Shown in pieces: positions 51,003 through 60,059 of a stretch of DNA of 64,000 nucleotides. The DNA is from Chloroflexota bacterium. Its GTDB lineage: Bacteria; Chloroflexota; Chloroflexia; Chloroheliales; Chloroheliaceae. The notes beneath the pieces were generated by a model, which was given only the letters and a program-made list of their open reading frames with translations, made no database searches and was not told the DNA's origin. A program made the position numbers and the translations under genes. The first letter of the stretch is position 1; the number at the start of each line of letters is the position of its first letter. The stretch spans positions 1 to 64,000 of the forward strand of contig JAQBPB010000007.1 in assembly GCA_028287745.1 (NCBI GenBank), written 5' to 3'.

Positions 51003-51734
51003 ATGGAAGTTGAGCAAGGCCGGGTTAAAAGCGGCGCGGTCGAGTTGAATTACATGACGGCGGGTCAGGGCCAGGTGGTGGTGCTGGTGCATGGGTTGTC
51101 TGGCTCAAACCACTGGTGGCACAAGACCCTCCCTGCTCTGGCCGCCCATTACCGGGTTTATGCCCTGGATTTAGCCGGTTTTGGCGGGAGCCGCACCGGA
51201 CCCAGTTTTGAATTGCGGACAGCAGCCAACCAGCTTATCGACTTTTTAGATAAGCTGGGGGTTGAAAAAGCCAGCCTGACCGGCCACTCAATGGGCGGTT
51301 TTATTGTGGCTGACCTGGCGGCGCGCCACCCGGATCGGGTCGAAAAGCTGGTGCTGGTTGACGCAGCCGCCTTACCATTTGAAAATAGTTTCCTGGACAG
51401 GGGTCTGGGCCTGGCCCTGGCCGCATGCAAAATCCCCCCAGCATTCTGGCCGGTCTTCCTGGCTGACGCCTACCGGGCCGGACCGCGCACCCTCTGGCGG
51501 GCGGCCAACGAACTGATGGCGGCCGATATCGCGCGTGACCTCGAATTGATACAGGCCGAAACCCTGGTAGTCTGGGGCAAGCAAGATCACCTGGTCCCAC
51601 TTTCGCTGGGAGTAGAATTGACCCGCCGTCTGCACCACGCCCGGTTTGAAATTATCCCGGGAGCAGCGCACACTCCCATGCTGGAGCGCCCGGCCGAATT
51701 TAACCGGCTGCTGCTGGACTTCCTGCGGAAATAA
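51003..51734 (+). CDS. Alpha/beta hydrolase
   Basis: The 243-residue protein has the fold's standard marks: oxyanion region VVLVHGLSGSNHWW near residue 26, nucleophile elbow GHS96MGG, Asp in VVWGKQDHLVPL near 198 and His in GAAHTPMLERP near 225. It may act as an esterase, lipase or C-C hydrolase; the substrate is unknown. No clear ribosome binding site is seen. Its stop lies 12 bases from the stop of the convergent small gene. Confidence 0.93.
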   Translation: MEVEQGRVKSGAVELNYMTAGQGQVVVLVHGLSGSNHWWHKTLPALAAHYRVYALDLAGFGGSRTGPSFELRTAANQLIDFLDKLGVEKASLTGHSMGGFIVADLAARHPDRVEKLVLVDAAALPFENSFLDRGLGLALAACKIPPAFWPVFLADAYRAGPRTLWRAANELMAADIARDLELIQAETLVVWGKQDHLVPLSLGVELTRRLHHARFEIIPGAAHTPMLERPAEFNRLLLDFLRK

Positions 51735-51745
51735 CGGCCCGGGCA

Positions 51746-51892
51746 TCAGCTTTCAGGGTGCGGCCCTTTTTTGTCATCCGGTTGCCAGACATCATCGTTT
51801 CCACCGCTTTTGCTGGTTACCTTCATTACGAAAAAAGCTCCTAGAATCACTACGCCGATTAGCACCAGCGCCATTATTACCAGTGTATCCAT
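51746..51892 (-). CDS. 48-residue single-helix membrane protein
   Basis: A minus-strand frame from ATG 51892 to TGA at 51746-51748 encodes 48 residues: one membrane helix (about 4-23, VIMALVLIGVVILGAFFV) followed by a short polar tail with NDDVWQPDDKK. AAAGGAG and GAGG precede the start. The amphipathic split, single helix with an N-out or N-in short end and charged tail, looks like a real small membrane protein. No family is recognised. It is convergent with the alpha/beta hydrolase gene. Confidence 0.6.
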   Translation of the reverse strand: MDTLVIMALVLIGVVILGAFFVMKVTSKSGGNDDVWQPDDKKGPHPES

Positions 51893-52249
51893 ACGCCTCA
51901 CATCTCCTTTATCCTTGCAATTAAACCCTACAATATTTACTTCACGCTAACTATTCTGCACGTTTTATTCCAGGGTTACTGGCGTTTTTGTCCGGTTGAC
52001 CGGGTGTCGTAGTGGACTACAGTCACAGTTGGTTTCAACCGGCAGCGTCCTTCAAGAATTAACCTTGCTACCATGCACCGCCCAGGCCCGCGCAATCAGC
52101 GGTATGGAGGAAATGCAATGATTAATAGAAGCTTAGTAAAAAACCCGAACGGCCCTGAAACCCGGCCAGAAGAGATTTTCAGCAGCCCATGTTTGTAGTA
52201 TATTAACCCGGTAAGAGAAACCACCTGAAAACTTTTAGATAGGAGTCTC
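51893..52249. other. Intergenic region with a doubtful 26-codon frame
   Basis: These 357 bases separate the small membrane protein gene and the inositol monophosphatase gene. A frame at 52118-52198 (ATG 7 bases after GGAGG at 52106-52110) encodes 26 residues of no recognisable type; the good ribosome binding site is its only support. No promoter or terminator is clear. Confidence 0.4.
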
Positions 52250-53032
52250 ATGTATAACCAATACCTGGAAGTAGCAAAAGAAGCGGCCAGGGCGGCCGGT
52301 GCTATTCAATTGGCCGGATTGCGCCGCCAGTTGCGGATTGAGACCAAGAGTAGTCCAATTGACCTGGTGACGGAAGTTGACCGCATGTGTGAAGCTGAAA
52401 TTGCCCGGCTGCTCAACCAGAATTTTCCCTCGCACCAGTTATTGGCCGAAGAAGGTACGGTCGGCGGTGACGCCCCGGACTTCCGCTGGATTGTTGACCC
52501 GCTGGATGGAACCACCAACTACACTCACCGTTATCCCTTTTTCTCGGTCAGTATCGCCCTGGAACACAAAGGCCGGTTAGTGGTGGGTGTGGTCTATGAC
52601 GCGGTCCACGATGAAATGTTTGAAGCGGTGGCCGGGGGCGGCGCTTTTCTCAACGGCCAGCCTATCAAGGTATCCGATACTCCAACCCTGAGCCAGTCCC
52701 TGGTCTGCACCGGTTTCCCCGGAGACCAGGCGGGCAATCAGCAGGTCCTGACCGCCTGGGAGAAAATCAGCCTGCGCTGCCACGGCGTCCGGCGCGACGG
52801 TTCAGCCGCGCTGGACCTGTGCTATGTGGCTTGCGGCCGCCTGGACGGTTTCTGGGAACGGCTCAACCCCTGGGACATGGCCGCAGGTTGGGTGCTGGTT
52901 AGCGAAGCGGGGGGCCGGATTTCTAACTTCCAGGAAGACCCCTTCGACCTGTATAAAAGAGAGATAGTGGCGACAAACGCCTCAATTGGGCCGGAACTGG
53001 TCGCCGTTTTAAAAGAGACCTTACAGGTCTAA
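52250..53032 (+). CDS. Inositol monophosphatase family protein
   Basis: At 260 residues it carries the family's metal-binding residues: Glu67/Glu68 in LLAEEGT, Asp83, Asp86 and Gly-Thr in WIVDPLDGTTNYTH, and the second signature WDMAAGWVLVSEAGG near 208. It hydrolyses inositol 1-phosphate or related phosphate esters with Mg2+. AGGAG precedes the ATG by five bases. The amidase gene follows after 39 bases. Confidence 0.95.
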   Translation: MYNQYLEVAKEAARAAGAIQLAGLRRQLRIETKSSPIDLVTEVDRMCEAEIARLLNQNFPSHQLLAEEGTVGGDAPDFRWIVDPLDGTTNYTHRYPFFSVSIALEHKGRLVVGVVYDAVHDEMFEAVAGGGAFLNGQPIKVSDTPTLSQSLVCTGFPGDQAGNQQVLTAWEKISLRCHGVRRDGSAALDLCYVACGRLDGFWERLNPWDMAAGWVLVSEAGGRISNFQEDPFDLYKREIVATNASIGPELVAVLKETLQV

Positions 53033-53071
53033 ACGCCCGACCCGGCCTGGCATACTAAAGAAAGAGCTTGA

Positions 53072-53953
53072 ATGCAGTTAAAAGCACCACATTTCATGAT
53101 TATTTTCACATTACTGATCCTATTTTTACTGGCCCTGGTAACCGGTAGTGAAAACAAGCCTTCTACCATTGCCAATACTGCTACCCGGGCTTCGTTAAAC
53201 ATAAACGAAACCGCCCTGGCCTTTAACTCTGCTACACCAACGCCGGTCCCGCCGACCAGCACGCCGGTACCCCCGGCCCACATTGTTGTGATTGACCCCG
53301 GTCATGGAGCCGACGACTGGGGTACTTTTCACAGCGATGCCAGCGGCAAACCCGACCTGCTGGAAAAAGAGGTGGTCCTTAAAATCGGGCGAAAAGTGGC
53401 CGACCATATTGACCCAACCATCAAGGTGGTGCTGACCCGCACTACCGATATTTCACCCAATACCCCTCCCCAGGATTTCAATCACGATGGCAAAATTGAC
53501 CAGGTTGACGATTTACAGGCCCGGATTAATATTGCCAACCAGAACAAAGGCGACCTGTTTCTATCCCTGCATATCAACAGCAGCGAACTGGGTAACGATG
53601 TAAGCGGGCTGGAAACCTGGTACACCCTCAACCGGCCTTTCGGCTTGCAGAGCAAAAAATTTGCCCAGCTAATCCAGGATAAAAGCCTGGAAAGTCTGAA
53701 CGCGGTAGGGTACAAGGCCCAGAACCGGCGCGTTGAAGATGATTTGAAGCTGGACAACAATGGGGAGCATATTTTTGTGCTAGGGCCGAACGTGGGCAAC
53801 CACACCGCCGCGACAAATATGCCGGGTGCGCTGGCCGAAACCCTGTTTATCAGCAACGACCACGAAGCGGCCCTGCTGGCCGATGCAAAGGTCCAGGATA
53901 AACTGGCGAGCGGTTTCGCGAACGCGATTGAAGAATATTTCGCCAATCCGTGA
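53072..53953 (+). CDS. N-acetylmuramoyl-L-alanine amidase (Amidase_3) with an EF-hand-like insert
   Basis: The 293-residue protein has an N-terminal membrane segment (about 8-24), a Pro/Thr linker (about 54-68), and an Amidase_3 domain: zinc ligands His78 in IDPGHGADD, Glu98 in LLEKEVVLK and His167 in LSLHINSSE, and catalytic Glu in LAETLFISND near 258. It cleaves the amide between muramic acid and L-alanine in peptidoglycan on the outer face of the membrane. Residues 135-146 match the calcium-binding loop of EF-hands position by position (D135-F-N-H-D-G-K-I-D-Q-V-D146), an insertion in the loop before the LQARINIAN helix. Calcium could tune activity or stability; this is inference. Confidence 0.93.
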   Translation: MQLKAPHFMIIFTLLILFLLALVTGSENKPSTIANTATRASLNINETALAFNSATPTPVPPTSTPVPPAHIVVIDPGHGADDWGTFHSDASGKPDLLEKEVVLKIGRKVADHIDPTIKVVLTRTTDISPNTPPQDFNHDGKIDQVDDLQARINIANQNKGDLFLSLHINSSELGNDVSGLETWYTLNRPFGLQSKKFAQLIQDKSLESLNAVGYKAQNRRVEDDLKLDNNGEHIFVLGPNVGNHTAATNMPGALAETLFISNDHEAALLADAKVQDKLASGFANAIEEYFANP

Positions 53954-53983
53954 TGGCCCGGAACTGTCCTGGCTTGACTCATT

Positions 53984-53992
53984 TGATATAAT
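53984..53992 (+). promoter_or_regulatory. Extended -10 promoter upstream of the DnaQ-UvrC gene
   Basis: TGATATAAT lies 55 bases before the start codon at 54047. A TTGACT at 53974-53979 is too close to be its -35. Confidence 0.5.
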
Positions 53993-54046
53993 CACTAAAA
54001 CATCTGTTTCAATCTATTAGATCACATTGTACAAACTTTTATCTGA

Positions 54047-56290
54047 ATGGTAATAAACGAAGCACAAAATCCGGCGGCTGAGTCCGGCTATGAACATCTG
54101 GCCCGGCGAGCCCATCTTTACCTGGAACAACACGGCGGGCGGGCGCGTGAAGAAGTACTGGTCCAGCAGGTCTTTGGAGTGCGCGGAAAGATTGAGGTCT
54201 GGGGCGGAATTCTGTCCCATGTCCTGGCCGACACCGCGCGGTTCCGGCAGTTGCCCGGCGGCGAATGGTGCCTGGCCCGCTATAACGAGGCCGTGCATGC
54301 CCTGACCGAGTTGGAATATGTCGTAATTGACACTGAAACTACCGGCCTCAATCCCCAGCGAAACCGTGTAATTGAAATCGCCGCGATCAAGGTAAAGAAC
54401 GGCCAGCCGGTCGAAACTTTTCAAACACTGCTCAACCCGCACCGGCGCATTCCTGACTTTATCTCTAAATTTACCGGCATTAACAATGAGATGACCTCGA
54501 CCGCGCCCGGCTTCAGCCAGGTAGCCGATAAACTGCTGGCCTTCCTGGGTCAGACAATTATTGTCGGGCACAATGTACCGTTTGATATCCGGTTCCTGGA
54601 TTATGAGCTGCACCGGTTGGGCCGCCCGGCCCTCTTGAACGAAACGGTTGATACAATCAGCCTGGCGGTCAGGCTACATCCCGGCTTGCGGCGGCCCAAC
54701 CTCGACCGGCTGGCCGCGATGCTCGACCTGCCGGTTACAACGCGCCACCGGGCCATGGCCGACGCGTCGCTGACTACCGAAGCCTTTTTGCGGCTGCTGG
54801 ATAAAGCCCATGCCCAGGGCTACCATACCCTTGGCGATCTGCGGGCGGGCCGCACCCGGCTGACCAGGGCCCCGGCTTTACCGGGACTGCCGGAAGAAGC
54901 CGACGCCCCGCCAACCAAAACTCTTTTCCAGATGGAGATTGAGCTGCCGGACGGGCCGGACGTAGACGACAATGATATTGATACCGGGGCACCGGCTCCC
55001 TGGGAAGAGCCTTCCACCGAGTCGCAGGAAATCGAAAGACCGGACCGGATCAAGTTAAAACGGGCCTCATACCGCGACCCCGGCCACGGCCTGACCAACC
55101 GGGCGACCGCCCATGGCCGCGATGTCCTTTCCAAAGATTTACTGAAGGGCTTACCGCACCGGCCAGGCGTCTACCTGATGAAAGACAATACCGGCAAGGT
55201 AATCTATGTCGGTAAAGCCAAGAACCTGCGCGACCGGGTATCGTCATACTATAGCGAACCGCTCGGCTACACCCGCAAGATGGACGGCCTGACCGAAAGT
55301 ATTGCCCGGATTGACCATATAGTTACCGGCAGCGAACTTGAAGCATTGCTGCTGGAGTCGCGGCTGATTAAAGAATACAAGCCGCGCTACAATAAACAAC
55401 TGCGCAATTACGAGGCTTATCCTTTCATCAAGATAGACCTCAAGCAGCGCTTTCCACGCGTCACCAGTGTCCGGGAAGTAGTGGACGATGGTGCGCGGTA
55501 CTTTGGGCCGTTTAAGAACCGGCGGGCAGTCGATACAACCGTCGAAATTATCGAGCAACTTTTCCCGGTCCGCAACTGCACCCGCTCTTTTGAGCCGCCT
55601 CCGCCGGACAAAAAGAAACGCAAGCAAGCGCCACCCTGCTTGCGGCTGTCAATGGGGCGCTGCCCCGGCCCTTGCGTGGGTAACGACAGCGAAAGCGATA
55701 ACCAGCTCTATCTTGAAAAGACCATCGAGGAAGTAATAAGTTTTCTTAGCGGCGAGAAAGAAAACATGCTGGATACCATCTGGGCCAAATTGAACCGGTC
55801 GGTCCAGAGCCGCAATTTTGAGAAAGCCGCCGAACTGCGCGATATTGTCTCACAGGTCGAAAAGATTGTTTCCAGCCAGCAATTCCTGGCGGCAGCCGTA
55901 GAAGGCAACCACGCGCTGATTTGCCTGCCTTCCAGCCAGACCGGGGCGGTCGAACTACTGTGTATTTACCGGGGCCGGTTGGGCCGTCAGGTCCGGCTGT
56001 CGCTGGAACTGGCGCCAGCGGAAGCGGCCGACCTGCTGGATAGCGCCTGGCAAGCCCTGGCCGAAGAAGAAGCCCGCCTGGCGGCCACGCAACCGGGCTG
56101 GGGCAAACACGGCGGCCGGGTCATCGGGCAGGAAGCGGTAGACGAAATAAATATTATTTCCAAATGGCTTTTCGCCCATAACGGCCACCCGGCGATTATC
56201 CCGATCCCCACCGGACCGCCGGAGCCGGGGTTCTGGCACGGGGTCGCCCGTGAGATTCCCACGCGGCTGGAAATTTCGTCATTAGACTAA
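54047..56290 (+). CDS. DEDDh exonuclease fused to the N-terminal half of UvrC (GIY-YIG and UVR domains)
   Basis: The 747-residue protein has an N-terminal helical region (1-85), then a DnaQ-type DEDDh 3'-5' exonuclease: Asp95 and Glu97 in VVIDTETTG, Asp180 in GHNVPFDIRFL, His234 and Asp239 in HRAMADA. An acidic Pro-rich linker (about 262-362) leads to the GIY-YIG nuclease (LPHRPGVYLMKD, VIYVGKAKNLRDRV, ESRLIKEYKPRYN), a four-Cys cluster (C511, C531, C539, C543) like the iron-sulfur site of UvrC, and a UVR motif (about 573-608). The C-terminal RNase H-like nuclease and helix-hairpin-helix of full UvrC are missing, as in Cho-type proteins. It probably makes the 3' incision and trims DNA in nucleotide excision repair. 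The ribosome binding site is weak. Confidence 0.93.
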   Translation: MVINEAQNPAAESGYEHLARRAHLYLEQHGGRAREEVLVQQVFGVRGKIEVWGGILSHVLADTARFRQLPGGEWCLARYNEAVHALTELEYVVIDTETTGLNPQRNRVIEIAAIKVKNGQPVETFQTLLNPHRRIPDFISKFTGINNEMTSTAPGFSQVADKLLAFLGQTIIVGHNVPFDIRFLDYELHRLGRPALLNETVDTISLAVRLHPGLRRPNLDRLAAMLDLPVTTRHRAMADASLTTEAFLRLLDKAHAQGYHTLGDLRAGRTRLTRAPALPGLPEEADAPPTKTLFQMEIELPDGPDVDDNDIDTGAPAPWEEPSTESQEIERPDRIKLKRASYRDPGHGLTNRATAHGRDVLSKDLLKGLPHRPGVYLMKDNTGKVIYVGKAKNLRDRVSSYYSEPLGYTRKMDGLTESIARIDHIVTGSELEALLLESRLIKEYKPRYNKQLRNYEAYPFIKIDLKQRFPRVTSVREVVDDGARYFGPFKNRRAVDTTVEIIEQLFPVRNCTRSFEPPPPDKKKRKQAPPCLRLSMGRCPGPCVGNDSESDNQLYLEKTIEEVISFLSGEKENMLDTIWAKLNRSVQSRNFEKAAELRDIVSQVEKIVSSQQFLAAAVEGNHALICLPSSQTGAVELLCIYRGRLGRQVRLSLELAPAEAADLLDSAWQALAEEEARLAATQPGWGKHGGRVIGQEAVDEINIISKWLFAHNGHPAIIPIPTGPPEPGFWHGVAREIPTRLEISSLD

Positions 56291-56321
56291 ACGGTTTTAA
56301 TATCTTTTTTTCTAAAAAGTT

Positions 56322-56362
56322 AAAAGAGGTCCGGTGAGAAGAACTTTCACCGGGCCTCTTTT
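56322..56362 (+). terminator. Rho-independent terminator after the DnaQ-UvrC gene
   Basis: AAAAGAGGTCCGGTGA (56322-56337) pairs with TCACCGGGCCTCTTTT (56347-56362) with one mismatch, 32 bases beyond the stop. Confidence 0.9.
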
Positions 56363-56378
56363 AAAGTTGCCCTGACGG

Positions 56379-56415
56379 GAATCAAAAAGGAGAGCTTAAC
56401 ACTCTCCTTTGATTC
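56379..56415 (-). terminator. Hairpin, probable terminator of the L,D-transpeptidase gene
   Basis: GAATCAAAAAGGAGAG (56379-56394) pairs with CTCTCCTTTGATTC (56402-56415) apart from a two-base bulge; a T run is present in the outer arm on the minus strand. Confidence 0.7.
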
Positions 56416-56490
56416 CCCGAATAAAGTTTAACATGGCAGGATTCTGACCTTTGAATAAGCCACAACCCTGCCATTAAAGGGCCGGTCTAC

Positions 56491-58095
56491 CTAAAATACG
56501 TCTACGACTGTACCGACCGGAAGCCGCCAGATGAGACTGGCGTCATAGACCGAAGCGTTGACGCAGCCGTGGCTCTGGGGCGCAATACCGTACTTGGTGT
56601 GCCAGTAGCTGCCGTGAATAGCGTAATCCCGGAAGAAATAAGTTACATAGCGTACATCCAGCAACTTATACTCCGTATCAGCCGCCCGGTTACCGCCCTG
56701 CATGGTCTGGGTGGCCGGCCGGAAGCCGCCAATAGCCCCAAAGACCCCCTTAACGGTCGAGAAGTCCTTGTCACCCACGCCGGGCCGCCCGGTCGCAACC
56801 AGCGTCTGGTAAATCATTTTATCGCCGTTAAAGACAGCCATCTGCTGCTTTTCGGTCGAAATCGAAACCCAGATGCCGGGGTGCTTGCGTGGTACGGCCG
56901 GGTAAGCGCCCAGGTTGGCCTTTTTAAGGTATTCGGAATAGACAAAAATGTCCGGCTTTTCGTAAACCTGGTACCAGGTATTATTGCCGGGCGTAATCTC
57001 TTCACCCGGTACCGACCGGATTACCTGGATGGTATCACCCGGCTGCATCTGAGTGACGAAAGGCGTTTCGGTAGCATTGGGGGGGTGGGGAGCCTTGGAA
57101 TTCGGGGCGGTCCGCAAGTTCAAGACTTCCGTCGAGTTGTACCACTGGTAAGTGGGGCTGACAAACATACTTTCAATCGGGTTGCTGTACTGCGGCATTT
57201 TGCCGTTATAGCGCCACTGCAAATAATGTAACCCGACGTTGCCCATTTCGACCTTGTACTCTTCCGAATTGGTCGGAGTATAGGTCAACAGGCGGCGCTC
57301 GAAAGCCTGGACCATTACATCTTTTTCTTTGCCGCCGACTTTTACCTTTGTCCAGTAAGCTTCGGTCACCGGGTAGCCCACCGCGAAAAGCCAGTTGCTG
57401 ATGGTATCCTGCTGGTAACGGCCCTGGTTAAAGATTACACCCTGGCGGTTAAGGTAGTTCCAGAAGGCACCTGGGATGCTGAAGCCATTTTGAGTGCTGG
57501 CGATTTTGGTGGCCGGGTCACTGGTAAAGGTATTGATGAAATTGAGGCCCTCGGAAGTTAACTGAGCTTTGACAATATCGCCGGTCCGGGCGTTGCCGGG
57601 CTGGTTATAGTAAGAGGTCAGGTCCTTGTAGGTCGGATAAACGTTGTCGTTATCACCGGCGATAGGCACCCCGGCCGCGCCTTTATTAATGAAGCTGCCG
57701 TCTCCGATCTGGAGTTTACCGGTAAGTAGTTCCACTACCAGCAATCCGTTGCTGACGCTGGCCTGGTCCGGGTTGGTTAGCTCCATGCGGGCTTTATCAA
57801 AATACTGGACCATTCGCTTGCCAAAAGGGGACTGGTCATAGTCTTCATAAAAACCCAGGGCTTTTGGTTCGGGTCCCCAGTACCAGCTCCGCGAGGTCCG
57901 CTGAGCGGCAATCGGCAGGTCGGTGCGCTGCCAGGTCTGGTAAAACTGGCTGGTGCCAAAGCGGTCCTGGGAAGCAGCACCAGGGGCGGTCTGCGCGGCG
58001 GCGGGCTCCGGTATAATATTAAATACACACACCAGCAGGGGTAAAACCAGGTAAACAAAAAAAGCCAGGCTGAGCTTTTTACTTTTCAAGAACAT
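56491..58095 (-). CDS. L,D-transpeptidase (YkuD), secreted
   Basis: The 534-residue protein has a signal peptide (about 1-36, ending AAA|QTA), a large central region with a clear repeated lipid-anchored-like or binding fold containing SNGLLVVELLTGKL and YLQWRYNGKMPQYSN, an SH3-like segment (about 325-395: NLRTAPNSK, MQPGDTIQVIR), and a C-terminal YkuD domain: HGSYWHTKYGIAPQ then SHGCVNASVYDASL with nucleophile Cys511. The enzyme makes 3-3 crosslinks or anchors proteins in peptidoglycan. Length exceeds the usual 200-350 residues because of the central region. AGAGG lies before the ATG. Confidence 0.92.
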   Translation of the reverse strand: MFLKSKKLSLAFFVYLVLPLLVCVFNIIPEPAAAQTAPGAASQDRFGTSQFYQTWQRTDLPIAAQRTSRSWYWGPEPKALGFYEDYDQSPFGKRMVQYFDKARMELTNPDQASVSNGLLVVELLTGKLQIGDGSFINKGAAGVPIAGDNDNVYPTYKDLTSYYNQPGNARTGDIVKAQLTSEGLNFINTFTSDPATKIASTQNGFSIPGAFWNYLNRQGVIFNQGRYQQDTISNWLFAVGYPVTEAYWTKVKVGGKEKDVMVQAFERRLLTYTPTNSEEYKVEMGNVGLHYLQWRYNGKMPQYSNPIESMFVSPTYQWYNSTEVLNLRTAPNSKAPHPPNATETPFVTQMQPGDTIQVIRSVPGEEITPGNNTWYQVYEKPDIFVYSEYLKKANLGAYPAVPRKHPGIWVSISTEKQQMAVFNGDKMIYQTLVATGRPGVGDKDFSTVKGVFGAIGGFRPATQTMQGGNRAADTEYKLLDVRYVTYFFRDYAIHGSYWHTKYGIAPQSHGCVNASVYDASLIWRLPVGTVVDVF

Positions 58096-58438
58096 TCCGA
58101 ACCTCTAGATATCGCCGTAAAGCAAAAAAAATTGCTATGATTTTGGAACTTCAATAGGGTTACTACGTCAGGGATAATACTTTTGTTGGGCCTGATGAGA
58201 ACTTAAACGGCAAAAGTAACAAGGTAACAAGGGTCAATAGCAGGTTGTAATCCGCATTTAATGAGAAGATAACCGGATGCGGACAGAATCAAAATTCCCT
58301 TTGTCGGATAAACGTTATCCCTTTAACTTAACGTTTAACGCCCGGGGAAAGTTGTAATTTTTAAACCTTACTTTGCTGCACCAGACAATATTATGGGTAA
58401 ACCAAAGAGTTGTCAATCCAAAAATAATTAAAATGAGG
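58096..58438. other. Intergenic region with an operator-like inverted repeat
   Basis: These 343 bases lie upstream of the L,D-transpeptidase gene and downstream of the MocR gene, both on the minus strand. A perfect 9-bp inverted repeat TAAACGTTA/TAACGTTTA (58309-58317 and 58329-58337) has arms 20 bases apart, as in dimeric regulator operators. A 7-bp repeat TCCGCAT/ATGCGGA lies at 58251-58283. No ORF. Confidence 0.5.
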
Positions 58439-60043
58439 TTAAACCGCTGTAATAAAAGGTGGTCCAGGCGGCTGGCTGTAGGGGCGTCCGGTCAGGGAAC
58501 GCAGGGTCTTGCCCAGGCGGCGGCAGGCTTCTCGCAAGCGTTGCGGCGAATTATCACCAAAGCTTATCCGCACGGTATTCAAGCGACTTTCGCTCATTAC
58601 AGGGTAGTAAATCGACCCTGGCAGGACTCCCACCCCGTTGTCGGCGGCGGCCAGGTGAAACTCCTCACCCCGGATATCTTCGGTCAGGGTGAGCTGGATA
58701 CTAAACCCGCCTTCACATTTGGTCCAACTGCACCCGGCCAATTCGGCTTCAAAACCGTCCAGTAAAGCGTCACGCCTTTCGCGATAACCTTGCCGGGCGG
58801 TAGCCAATTCTTTTTCAAAGGCCGGTGCCCCGGCAAATTTCATGACCGTTCGGGCCAGCGGCAGCGAAATGCCCCGGTCGAAAACCGCTTTGGCTTCGGC
58901 CAGTTTTTCCATGAGCGGTCTTTGCGCGGTTATCAAACCGAACCGTACTGCCGGAAAGATTAGCTTGCTGAAACTTTTCAGGTAGATTACCCGGCCCGGT
59001 GTATCGTAGCTTTTAATAGTGGGCAGGGGAGTTTCGCTTTCATAATAGAACTCGTTACAGGTGTCGTCCTCAATTATCCAGAAATTGTAACGGTCGGCCA
59101 GGTCGACCAGCTTTTTGCGCCGCTCCGCCGCCAGGGTAATCCCGGTCGGGCTCTGGGCGGTTGGAATAGTATAGAGCAGGCGCGGCCGGTAACGCTCGGC
59201 CAGCCGTTCGACCTGCTCAACTATTATGCCCTGGTCGTCCATAGGCAAGGGCAGCCAATTAACTCCCCGGTTCTCAAAAATCTCCAGGGCCGAAACATAC
59301 GAAGGGCATTCGATCATGACATTATCACCGGGCCCGGCCAGCACCCGGCTGATAAGGTCCAGCGCCTGCTGGCTACCGGTGGTCAGGAGAATTTCGTCAG
59401 GGTCGGATTTAAAGCCAAAGCGGTCCATGTAACCGGCCACCCACTGCCGGGTGGCGAAGTCGCCCAGGGCCGAACCATATTGGAATTGAGCGTTGCCGTA
59501 TTGCTGGCTTTCCTGCTCAAAGCTTTCCCCGGCCTGGTTCATGGCGCTTCGCCAGCGGTCCAACTGGATAAACTCCTGGGCGGGAGCGCCGCTGGTCAGG
59601 ACAATCATATCCTGGCCGCCTACCGCCTGGTATCGCGCCAGCGACGTGTTCAAGGCCCGCTGGACCTGCAAAGACCGGCTGATTTTGTAATAAAACGGCA
59701 AATCAAACGCCGCCGGGGAAAAAGCCGGACGGGGCGGCAGGACGGCCACCGGGACTTCGAATGACCCGGTATGGTCCACCGGTTCAGGCCTGGCTTGCGG
59801 CAAGCGGGCATAAGTGCCGCGCCCGACCTGGCCGACCGCGAACCCTTCGGCCCCCAGTACTTCATATGCCTGGGTGGCGGTGACCGGGCTGACAGCCAGC
59901 TTTTCTTTCCAGGCCCGGATTGGCGGCAGCTTCTCGCCCGGCTGTAAGTCACCACGCCGGATGGCGGCTTTAAGCTGCTCGGCCAGCTGCCGGTAGAGAG
60001 GGGCGCTGTCGGATTTATCCAGTTTTATTTTTTCGAAGTTCAA
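58439..60043 (-). CDS. MocR-type regulator (GntR winged helix plus PLP aminotransferase domain)
   Basis: The 534-residue protein has an N-terminal GntR winged helix (residues about 10-80: PLYRQLAEQLKAAIRRGDLQPGEKLPPIRAW) and a class I aminotransferase-like domain (about 130-520) with the PLP lysine Lys360 in SFSKLIFPAVRFGLI, TTGSQQALDLISRVL near 210 and EDDTCNEFYYE near 325. MocR regulators use PLP or a derived aldimine as effector; members such as PdxR control vitamin B6 genes. The start is TTG. It is divergent from the GNAT and PNPOx-like genes and shares a 113-base promoter region with them, so it may regulate both sides. Confidence 0.93.
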   Translation of the reverse strand: MNFEKIKLDKSDSAPLYRQLAEQLKAAIRRGDLQPGEKLPPIRAWKEKLAVSPVTATQAYEVLGAEGFAVGQVGRGTYARLPQARPEPVDHTGSFEVPVAVLPPRPAFSPAAFDLPFYYKISRSLQVQRALNTSLARYQAVGGQDMIVLTSGAPAQEFIQLDRWRSAMNQAGESFEQESQQYGNAQFQYGSALGDFATRQWVAGYMDRFGFKSDPDEILLTTGSQQALDLISRVLAGPGDNVMIECPSYVSALEIFENRGVNWLPLPMDDQGIIVEQVERLAERYRPRLLYTIPTAQSPTGITLAAERRKKLVDLADRYNFWIIEDDTCNEFYYESETPLPTIKSYDTPGRVIYLKSFSKLIFPAVRFGLITAQRPLMEKLAEAKAVFDRGISLPLARTVMKFAGAPAFEKELATARQGYRERRDALLDGFEAELAGCSWTKCEGGFSIQLTLTEDIRGEEFHLAAADNGVGVLPGSIYYPVMSESRLNTVRISFGDNSPQRLREACRRLGKTLRSLTGRPYSQPPGPPFITAV

Positions 60044-60059
60044 ATTCTTTTCGCTTCTA

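Noticed and set aside
52118-52198. 26-codon ORF as a confident gene
   Set aside because: Only its ribosome binding site supports it; the product has no recognisable character, so it is listed within the intergenic entry.
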